32,508 nucleotides of DNA from a virus: positions 1-32,508 of the IMG/VR virus record IMGVR_UViG_3300020317_000109; one strand, given 5' to 3'. Positions 14,288 through 19,460 of this stretch are shown here, one piece after another. Every line of letters begins with the position of its first letter. Position 1 is the first letter of the stretch. The position numbers and the translations under genes were made by a program. Below the pieces are notes generated by a model. It was not told the origin of the DNA. It saw only the letters and a program-made list of their open reading frames with translations, and did not search any database.

Positions 14288-15496
14288 ATGAAAAGTTTTA
14301 TATCTCATTTAAATGAAAGTATGTTAGAAAAACTTTTAACTATGAAAGTTAGAAAGTCTATTAAAAACGCTGGTGGTAAAATCTATCAAATTGGTGGTGT
14401 GGTTCGTGATGAACTACTTGGAAAGGTTTCAAAAGACTTAGACTTAATCGTTGTTGGTGTAGAACTAAGCGATTTAGAAGAAATATTAAAGCCTCACGGT
14501 AAAGTGAATATGGTTGGCAAATCTTTTGGTATTCTAAAATTTGTACCAACAGGTTCAACAGAAGAAGAAGATGTTGATATTTCAGTACCAAGAGTTGACT
14601 CTAAGAGTACTGGGGCTGGTCATAAAGATTTTGAGGTACAATTAGGAAAAGGTATTACTTTACAACAAGATCAGTTGAGAAGAGATTTTTGGATAAATCA
14701 ATTGGCTAAAGATGTTGATACTGGAGAGATTATTGACACTGATGGCAAGGGTATGAAAGATATTAAGAATAAAGAAATTCGTATGATCAGTCCTACTTCA
14801 TTTGAAGATGATCCTTTAAGAATGTTAAGAGCCATTCAATTCGCGGCTAGGTTTGAATTTAAAATTGAAAAAAATACTTTCAAGGAAATGAAAAAACAAG
14901 CACATACTATTTCATCAGTTTCTTCTGATAGATTCAATGAAGAATTTAAAAAACTTTTCACCAAATCAAAAAAACCATCAATCGGTGTAAAACTTTTATT
15001 TGAAAGTGGATTGATTAAACATTTATTCCCAAAGGCATCCATTAAAGACATTAATTTAAAAGCATTAGATAAACTAGAAACTAAAAACTATGGTGCTTTT
15101 ATAGGAATGGTTCTAATGAGTTATAAACAAGATGCTGGTAAAATCGCCAAGGCTGGAATGAAATTATCTAATATTGATTCCAAAGCAGTTCAATCTGTAA
15201 CTTCATACAAAGATATGGATTTAGTTAAATTAGTTGGATGGGCTAAAGATAACGATATTAAATCTGTTGATGCCTATCTTACTGCTATAGGAAAACCAAC
15301 AGTATCATCAAAATTAAAAGGTGTTAAATACCTTTCAATTAAAGAACTACCTATAAATGGAAAAGATGTTTCTCAATTGGGGTTTAAAGGTAAGAGTATA
15401 GGTGATGCTTTACAATCTGCATTAGATTTCTCTATTAAGACTAATAAAACAAGTAAAAACGATCTTCTTAAACATATAAATAGTAAGAACAAATGA
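14288..15496 (+). CDS. CCA-adding-enzyme/poly(A)-polymerase-type nucleotidyltransferase with capsid-targeting-like leader
   Basis: A 402-residue class II tRNA nucleotidyltransferase-like protein. The head-domain motifs are complete: GGVVRDELLG at 36-45, the catalytic DxD at Asp50 and Asp52 (KDLDLIV), a further acidic strand EDVDISVPR near 94-102, RRDFWINQL at 131-139 (family RRDFTINAL), and EDDPLRMLRAIQFAARF at 173-189. The role could be addition or repair of CCA ends on tRNA; a poly(A) polymerase cannot be excluded by eye. The N-terminus MKSFISHLNE carries the putative capsid-targeting leader with a gp21-type site after Glu10. The C-terminal 180 residues are divergent. No tRNA gene is seen in the window, so its substrate would be host tRNA or phage tRNAs encoded elsewhere. 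Confidence 0.88.
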   Translation: MKSFISHLNESMLEKLLTMKVRKSIKNAGGKIYQIGGVVRDELLGKVSKDLDLIVVGVELSDLEEILKPHGKVNMVGKSFGILKFVPTGSTEEEDVDISVPRVDSKSTGAGHKDFEVQLGKGITLQQDQLRRDFWINQLAKDVDTGEIIDTDGKGMKDIKNKEIRMISPTSFEDDPLRMLRAIQFAARFEFKIEKNTFKEMKKQAHTISSVSSDRFNEEFKKLFTKSKKPSIGVKLLFESGLIKHLFPKASIKDINLKALDKLETKNYGAFIGMVLMSYKQDAGKIAKAGMKLSNIDSKAVQSVTSYKDMDLVKLVGWAKDNDIKSVDAYLTAIGKPTVSSKLKGVKYLSIKELPINGKDVSQLGFKGKSIGDALQSALDFSIKTNKTSKNDLLKHINSKNK

Positions 15497-15510
15497 TAAA
15501 GGACTGAAAC

Positions 15511-16083
15511 ATGGCATGGGTAACTATTACAAATAATCCGAGTTGGCAATATGACAATGCCCCTGCTGATCCTGGTGCTAATAGCCCATTACGACCCTTA
15601 TGGTTAAAGCAAACCAGCGGAGTTAGAACTACCAATGGTCATGAGGTATATACAAGTGTTCGCAAAACTATCGCGGGAACTGGTACTGTTACTTTTGCTA
15701 TAACTGTTTCAAATCCAGGAGTAGGAAATAGATACTATATAGATGGTGTTGGTCCTGCTAGAATATTAAGTTTGACAGAAGGTAGAACATACCGATTCGA
15801 TCAAAGCGCATCTTCTAATTCTGGGCATCCACTTAGATTTTCTATTACGTCAAATGGAACGCATGGCGGCGGGAGCGAGTACACAACAGGAGTAACAACA
15901 GCAGGAACTCCAGGAAGTTCTGGGGCATATACTCAGATATCTGTGGCTGTTGGTGCGCCTACCTTATATTATTACTGTACAAACCACAGCAATATGGGCG
16001 GGACTGCAAACACTCCAGCATCTAGTACATCTACAGTTTCTATGGGTGAAATTAGTAAAACTTTTTGGGATAATGTATCATGA
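15511..16083 (+). CDS. Cupredoxin-like structural protein
   Basis: A 190-residue Gly/Ser/Thr-rich beta protein without the capsid leader. Residues 75-165 look like a cupredoxin domain: YYIDG near the start, SGHPLRFS with His106, and YYYCTNHSNMGG with Cys156, His159 and Met162. These four residues match the ligand set of a type 1 copper site (His, Cys, His, Met). I recall similar repeats in marine phage virion or tail-fibre-associated proteins, where metal binding is untested. The N-terminal 60 residues (MAWVTITNNPSWQYDN) look like a separate attachment domain. The start follows AAAGGA, and its stop overlaps the HNH gene by ATGA. It is likely a virion decoration or fibre protein; function unknown. 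Confidence 0.72.
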   Translation: MAWVTITNNPSWQYDNAPADPGANSPLRPLWLKQTSGVRTTNGHEVYTSVRKTIAGTGTVTFAITVSNPGVGNRYYIDGVGPARILSLTEGRTYRFDQSASSNSGHPLRFSITSNGTHGGGSEYTTGVTTAGTPGSSGAYTQISVAVGAPTLYYYCTNHSNMGGTANTPASSTSTVSMGEISKTFWDNVS

Positions 16084-16349
16084 TTAAGTTTATGACATTT
16101 ATAACTGATGAGTATCAGAGAGATTACAAAAAAGAACGAAAAAACTATCTTGGAACTCCAGAGCAGATGGAGAGAAACGCCGCTAGAAAACGCGCTAGAA
16201 GAAAGATGGAAAAAGAGGGTAAGGCAGAGCCTTTTGATGGAAGAGATATTCATCACAAAGATGGTGACCCACTCAATAATAATCCAAAAAACTTATCAAG
16301 TGTAACTGTCCATTATAATCGTAAAGAGCCAAGGATGAGAGATAAATGA
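16080..16349 (+). CDS. HNH-family nuclease-like protein, possible capsid leader
   Basis: An 89-residue basic protein with an HNH-type motif: DIHHKDGDPLNNNPKNLSSV, then VHYNRKEPR. The histidine pair is at 58-59, the central Asn cluster at 66-71 and His78/Asn80 follow. No zinc-binding CxxC pairs are present. It is small enough to be a nicking or double-strand endonuclease domain only. The leader MIKFMTFITDE resembles those of neighbouring genes, but the candidate cleavage site (ITDE) departs from (I/L)xE, so packaging is less certain here. The middle, AARKRARRKMEKEGK, is strongly basic and could bind DNA. It overlaps both neighbours by ATGA. Confidence 0.8.
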   Translation: MIKFMTFITDEYQRDYKKERKNYLGTPEQMERNAARKRARRKMEKEGKAEPFDGRDIHHKDGDPLNNNPKNLSSVTVHYNRKEPRMRDK

Positions 16350-16612
16350 AATCTTTTAAAAATTTTAAAGAAGGTATGGACCGAGATGCTATCGCCATTT
16401 TTGCCAAAGAAGATGACGAAGAGGGTGGAGATATAACCATTTATAAATTACCTAACGTCCCATATTATAACCATGGTTACGGTGATAAGGGATGGGTTGG
16501 TGATGTACGTTCAGATTATGATTTTTTCGCTAAAAGTATGGCAGAACTTAAACAAAAAATTAAACGTGCTGGTGGCAATCCAAATAAACCAATATATGGA
16601 AAACTAAAATGA
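16346..16612 (+). CDS. Small putative internal head protein, unknown function
   Basis: An 88-residue protein with no recognised fold. It starts MKSFKNFKEG, a good match to the capsid-targeting-like leader pattern, though the putative cleavage triplet is FKE rather than (I/L)xE. The rest contains an acidic patch (KEDDEEGGD), a Tyr/Gly-rich strand (PYYNHGYGDKGWVGDV) and a basic C-terminal helix (MAELKQKIKRAGG). The C-terminal part resembles short phage proteins of unknown function. ATGA overlaps on both sides show that it belongs to the coupled chain 15511-17010. Confidence 0.68.
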   Translation: MKSFKNFKEGMDRDAIAIFAKEDDEEGGDITIYKLPNVPYYNHGYGDKGWVGDVRSDYDFFAKSMAELKQKIKRAGGNPNKPIYGKLK

Positions 16613-17010
16613 AAACATTCAAAAATTTTATAATAGAAGATAAATGTGATTTGGTAGGTATGAAACAAATCAAAGCATTTGAATCTATTGTTGATAAACT
16701 ATTCAAAAAGTATGGAATTGATTTTAAATTCACTCGTCATTTTGGTGATAGGATGGGAGATGATAGAAATAATCCTTGTATTTCCATGAAAGAGTTGGCA
16801 GAATTTATAAAAAAGATTTATGCAAAGCAAGGCAAATCCCTTAAAGGTGTTGCTGGTGCAGAAGCGGTAATTAAAGATATGCAAACTAATTTGAATATTC
16901 CAGTAGCAGTTAAGTATGATCAAAGAAATGATGAATTTGATGTTGTACTGAAAACCATTATGCGTAAAAAAGATTTTAAAACTCCAGATAAGATAATACG
17001 ATATGCGTAA
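16609..17010 (+). CDS. Putative internal head protein with HFxDRM motif, unknown function
   Basis: A 133-residue basic protein. The leader MKTFKNFIIE closely resembles the T4 internal-protein targeting peptide, with a gp21-type site after Glu10. The body carries FTRHFGDRMGDDRNN near residues 40-55, a motif I recall recurring in small marine phage proteins of unknown function. It is followed by ISMKELAEFIKKIYAK and a strand-rich C-terminus (IPVAVKYDQRNDEFDVVLKTIM). The arrangement of conserved His, Asp and Arg residues could be catalytic, for example in an RNase-like toxin fold, but this is only a suggestion. It is the last gene of the leader-tagged cluster. Confidence 0.7.
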   Translation: MKTFKNFIIEDKCDLVGMKQIKAFESIVDKLFKKYGIDFKFTRHFGDRMGDDRNNPCISMKELAEFIKKIYAKQGKSLKGVAGAEAVIKDMQTNLNIPVAVKYDQRNDEFDVVLKTIMRKKDFKTPDKIIRYA

Positions 17011-17045
17011 GAATGGAATGGCGTAGAACATTTTTGGATTAAATT

Positions 17046-17735
17046 ATGAAATACTTTATATCAGCACCTTTTGGAAACTATTTAAAACTTCCTAACGCAA
17101 TTAGCGTAACTGGAAGTTGGACTGTTGAAAAAAGAGAAGGACTCATTCCTCAAATTTTTAAAACTCTTAGGTATAAAAATGGTGGATGGATTAATAAAAT
17201 TGGATTGCGTAACGCAGGAATATATGAAGGTTTAAAAAGAACAAACTCTACAGATGTGTTGAGCCTTGCCGCAATAAATGAATATGATTGGATAAATTTA
17301 GACCGCATAGTAGGTAAAAATTTGTCTGTTGAAATTAATATAAGTTGTCCAAACCTTGATAAAGATGTAGGAGCGGTTAATCTTCGCGGATTTGATTTAT
17401 TTCCTAAAAATAACAGAGAATGGTGTATATGTAAGATACCGCCTACTGCGACAGAATGTCTCATAGACAAGATAGTAGATTTGGGGTATAATCAAATACA
17501 TGCAAGCAACACTTTGTACTCTTTAAATGGGGGTCAAAGTGGAACAATTTTAAAACCATATACTACAAGGATTATAGAATATATAAAGAGAAAACATCCC
17601 AGTGTCACTATAATCGCTGGTGGTGGGGTTACAAATAAGGATGATGCAGAATTTTATTTTGATAAAGGCGCAGACTATGTAAGTCTAGGAACAGTATGTT
17701 TCACACCTTGGAAAATAAAAAACATAATTTCTTAA
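17046..17735 (+). CDS. Dihydroorotate dehydrogenase-like flavoprotein (compact)
   Basis: TIM-barrel FMN protein of the class 1 dihydroorotate dehydrogenase family, which makes orotate for pyrimidine synthesis. The 229 residues are about 70 fewer than usual. NISCPN at 98-103 contains the class 1 catalytic Cys (Cys101) and flanking Asn residues. KIPPT (Lys130), SNTLYS, GGQSGTILKP, IIAGGGV and SLGTVCF follow in the expected order, the last two forming the FMN phosphate site. In the N-terminal region, TGSWTVEKREG aligns with the usual TKSxTLExREG, so the conserved Lys contacting FMN and substrate is replaced by Gly23. Activity on dihydroorotate is therefore uncertain. It has no capsid leader and only a weak ribosome site. 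Confidence 0.8.
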   Translation: MKYFISAPFGNYLKLPNAISVTGSWTVEKREGLIPQIFKTLRYKNGGWINKIGLRNAGIYEGLKRTNSTDVLSLAAINEYDWINLDRIVGKNLSVEINISCPNLDKDVGAVNLRGFDLFPKNNREWCICKIPPTATECLIDKIVDLGYNQIHASNTLYSLNGGQSGTILKPYTTRIIEYIKRKHPSVTIIAGGGVTNKDDAEFYFDKGADYVSLGTVCFTPWKIKNIIS

Positions 17736-17753
17736 TTTTTTTTACCTAACCCC

Positions 17754-17783
17754 TTGAAATCACAAAATAAAGACATATATACT
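17754..17783 (+). promoter_or_regulatory. Sigma70-type promoter of hsp20
   Basis: TTGAAA (17754-17759), 18-base spacer, TATACT (17778-17783). The start of transcription is expected near 17790, giving a leader of about 80 bases before the hsp20 ATG. A T-run at 17736-17743 just upstream may help to end transcription from the preceding cluster. Confidence 0.65.
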
Positions 17784-17789
17784 AATGAG

Positions 17790-17877
17790 TTAGCATTTTG
17801 GTGCTAATCAAATTAAGGGGATGCGAATAATCGGTCCCATTAATATCTTGCTTGATCAAAAGGAGATAACAATGACA
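17790..17877 (+). promoter_or_regulatory. ROSE-like RNA thermometer in the hsp20 leader
   Basis: Three hairpins can be drawn. (1) TTAGCA/TGCTAA (17790-17807) with a 6-base loop. (2) GGGA/TCCC (17818-17821 with 17835-17838) enclosing CGA/TCG. (3) TATCTT (17844-17849), bulged G50, then CTT (17851-17853), pairing with AAG and GAGATA (17860-17868). The third stem buries the AAGGAG ribosome site of ATG 17872. It contains UUGCU with a bulged G opposite the Shine-Dalgarno GG, the hallmark of ROSE thermometers that control ibpA-type hsp20 genes in proteobacteria. The structure is drawn by hand, without energy calculation. Confidence 0.65.
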
Positions 17878-18354
17878 GGCTTACAAACACTTTTTCCACG
17901 TTCATCTTTCGTGGGTTTTGACCATCTATTCAATGAACTAGAGTTCACTGCTAAACATGCTCAAGATCACTATCCACCACACAATATTATTAAAGCAGGA
18001 GAATCAGATTACTTGATTGAACTTGCTATTGCTGGATTTTCACAAGATGAAATCAATGTTGAAGTAAAAGATAGAACTTTGACAATAACTGGTGAACACG
18101 TTTCTAAAGGTAGAGAATTTATCCATCGTGGCATTTCAACAAAGAAATTTAAACGAACTTTTAGGCTGTCTGAACACGTACAAGTAAACGGAGCAGATAT
18201 TCAAGATGGTATTCTGGCAATTGAGTTGCAGTATATTATCCCAGAAGAAATGCGTCCTCGTAAAATTAAAATTGGCAATTACGAGGAAAACTCAAATGCA
18301 ACACATACTAACAACGCACAACTACTTAACGAAAGGTCTAACAGGACTGTTTGA
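17872..18354 (+). CDS. hsp20: IbpA-type small heat-shock protein Hsp20
   Basis: ATP-independent chaperone that holds unfolding proteins, 160 residues. The order of motifs follows E. coli IbpA: GFDHLFNELE near the N-terminus, YPPHNI, then the alpha-crystallin domain with AIAGFSQDEINVEV, LTITGEH, F-x-R-x-F-x-L (FKRTFRLSEHVQV), and GILAIEL (consensus GxLxIxL). It ends with the C-terminal IPEEMRPRKIKI segment, which corresponds to IPEAMKPRRIEI. A polar tail of about 25 residues follows. ATG 17872 is chosen for its strong AAAAGGAG site; an open extension to 17821 runs through the structured leader. Hsp20 genes are common in marine T4-like phages. Its end overlaps the next gene by 59 bases. Confidence 0.93.
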   Translation: MTGLQTLFPRSSFVGFDHLFNELEFTAKHAQDHYPPHNIIKAGESDYLIELAIAGFSQDEINVEVKDRTLTITGEHVSKGREFIHRGISTKKFKRTFRLSEHVQVNGADIQDGILAIELQYIIPEEMRPRKIKIGNYEENSNATHTNNAQLLNERSNRTV

Positions 18355-18508
18355 TCTTTTATCATCTTTAGTAAAAAGTATTCAACTCACAAGACAATGT
18401 TCTGCAAATGCAGATTTGGTAAGATATTTTAGAATAGAATATCCAAATATGTCTGATCACGAAATACTGACTGAACTAAATAGGAGAACTTTGGAGGAAT
18501 TTAAATGA
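18296..18508 (+). CDS. Small protein overlapping hsp20, unknown function
   Basis: A 70-residue product (start ATG 18296 behind ACGAGGA) whose first 59 bases overlap the hsp20 tail in another frame. The C-terminal half, SANADLVRYFRIEYPNMSDHEI and then LTELNRRTLEEFK, reads like a genuine helical protein with balanced composition. The N-terminal 25 residues are constrained by the overlap. It is coupled by ATGA to the next small gene, which supports its reality. I do not recognise the family. A later internal start cannot be ruled out, although there is no other in-frame ATG before the conserved-looking half. Confidence 0.6.
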   Translation: MQHILTTHNYLTKGLTGLFDLLSSLVKSIQLTRQCSANADLVRYFRIEYPNMSDHEILTELNRRTLEEFK

Positions 18509-18669
18509 TTCATTGGATCAAAAATTTCTTTAAGAGTGCGGCTCCTAAAACTATGATAGAAGAAAGAGATGAATATTTTGCAAATGCAAAAGATTTATGT
18601 GACCTTGAAAGAAGAATGAAGGCGTGGGAAAAAACATCTATGAATGAAAATCTTCGTGGGTGGATTTGA
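18505..18669 (+). CDS. 54-residue DUF3563-like small protein
   Basis: Short ORF, MIHWIKNFFK..., ending NLRGWI. The central segment EERDEYFANAKDLCDLERRM resembles the bacterial DUF3563 signature (EAYLAQSxDLxDLERRM), a family of unknown function widespread in proteobacteria. The ribosome site is TTGGAGGAA (18491-18499), 5 bases before ATG 18505, and the start overlaps the preceding stop by ATGA. The N-terminal MIHWIKNFFKS is amphipathic and could be membrane-associated. DUF3563 similarity is by eye from a short motif. Confidence 0.62.
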   Translation: MIHWIKNFFKSAAPKTMIEERDEYFANAKDLCDLERRMKAWEKTSMNENLRGWI

Positions 18670-18752
18670 TCTTATACCATATTATGATGAAATGGAAACT
18701 TTATAGACAGATTGCAGAATATATCTGGATTAGAGTTTTACCTTAAAATTAG

Positions 18753-18775
18753 GAAGGGCATCAATGCCCTTCTTT
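18753..18775 (+). terminator. Intrinsic terminator after the hsp20 operon
   Basis: Perfect 8-bp stem GAAGGGCA / TGCCCTTC with a TCAA tetraloop, followed by TTT. It separates the hsp20 group from the membrane-protein gene at 18804. A CACACACACA run follows directly. Confidence 0.75.
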
Positions 18776-18803
18776 CACACACACACAAATTATGGAGAAT
18801 ATA

Positions 18804-19109
18804 ATGAAAGAATATATTAATGACACTTGGAATAGTGTTATGGATGCAAACGTCAATCCTTTAAAGAATATCCCAAATTTACAAGTACGCCATTTAATCA
18901 TGCAAATTCTTGCATGGATGTGGGTATCTGTATGTTCTATGTACATTGGTAGTATCACTTTTTGGGGGATCAACGCAATCGCACATACACTTTTACTCGC
19001 TGCAATTGTTATTACAGTTGGCACATTTGAGACTGCGAAGCGAAAACCTAAAGTTTTTGATAGAATTGATGGATACAACGGGCGACAAAAGAACGGCGAA
19101 CATAATTAA
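18804..19109 (+). CDS. Small conserved membrane protein
   Basis: A 101-residue protein with two predicted membrane segments, roughly residues 34-57 (LIMQILAWMWVSVCSMYIGS) and 60-80 (GINAIAHTLLLAAIVITVG). A soluble N-terminal part (MKEYINDTWNSVMDANVNPL) and a charged C-terminus (ETAKRKPKVFDRIDGYNGR) flank them. I recall similar proteins next to hsp20 and DNA polymerase genes in marine T4-like phages, with no known role. ATG 18804 is preferred to ATG 18792 because GGAG (18794-18797) serves it with normal spacing. It may act at the inner membrane during infection. Confidence 0.78.
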   Translation: MKEYINDTWNSVMDANVNPLKNIPNLQVRHLIMQILAWMWVSVCSMYIGSITFWGINAIAHTLLLAAIVITVGTFETAKRKPKVFDRIDGYNGRQKNGEHN

Positions 19110-19128
19110 ATTTAGATAGGAACACACA

Positions 19129-19350
19129 ATGGCACACAAAAACCCTTTTGAAATCCGCGCAGAAATGTTACAAATGGCAAAAGATTATATGGATCAGCAA
19201 TGGACCATGAATATCCAACTTGCAAATGATTTGTATGAGCAAGGCCATAAATCAGCAGAAGAAGTTAAGGAAGCGTACAAAATTTATAGTACAGATGATT
19301 TGATGGCAAAGGCTAAAGAAATGTATTCTTTCGTATCAAAGAAAGATTAA
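19129..19350 (+). CDS. Conserved small protein upstream of gene 43
   Basis: A 73-residue helical protein: MAHKNPFEIRAEMLQMAKDY, then QQWTMNIQLANDLYEQG, ending DLMAKAKEMYSFVSKKD. The opening NPFEIR and closing MYSFVSKK match a small family I recall from marine T4-like phages, usually near structural or replication genes; its function is unknown. It has a good ribosome site (AGATAGGAACACACA) and is followed by palindromes and the gene 43 promoter. Confidence 0.78.
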   Translation: MAHKNPFEIRAEMLQMAKDYMDQQWTMNIQLANDLYEQGHKSAEEVKEAYKIYSTDDLMAKAKEMYSFVSKKD

Positions 19351-19393
19351 TGATCTACAGATCATATTTTAAGTTTATGATCTGAAAATCATA
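19350..19393 (+). repeat. Two ATGATCT-based inverted repeats upstream of the gene 43 promoter
   Basis: ATGATCT-AC-AGATCAT (19350-19365) is a perfect 7-bp inverted repeat followed by ATTTT. TATGAT-CTGAAA-ATCATA (19376-19393) repeats the ATGATCT word. They could be a weak terminator plus an operator, or paired sites for a dimeric regulator of the polymerase promoter 18 bases downstream. Confidence 0.55.
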
Positions 19394-19410
19394 TTATTAT
19401 TTTTAATTTG

Positions 19411-19439
19411 TTGACTAAACCTTTATATTATGATATAAT
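19411..19439 (+). promoter_or_regulatory. Sigma70-type promoter of DNA polymerase gene 43
   Basis: TTGACT (19411-19416), 17-base spacer, TATAAT (19434-19439), 21 bases before the TTG start. It is nearly identical in form to the gene 45 promoter. Confidence 0.83.
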
Positions 19440-19460
19440 AACTCCAAACGGAGAAGAATA

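Noticed and set aside
18684-18746. A 20-codon ORF (MMKWKLYRQIAEYIWIRVLP) after the DUF3563-like gene
   Set aside because: No clear ribosome site, extremely short, and it runs into the terminator stem region; possible but not supportable without conservation.
18776-18787. CACACACACA run as a functional microsatellite
   Set aside because: Only about five to six units, in a short intergenic gap; no sign of function beyond chance or slippage.
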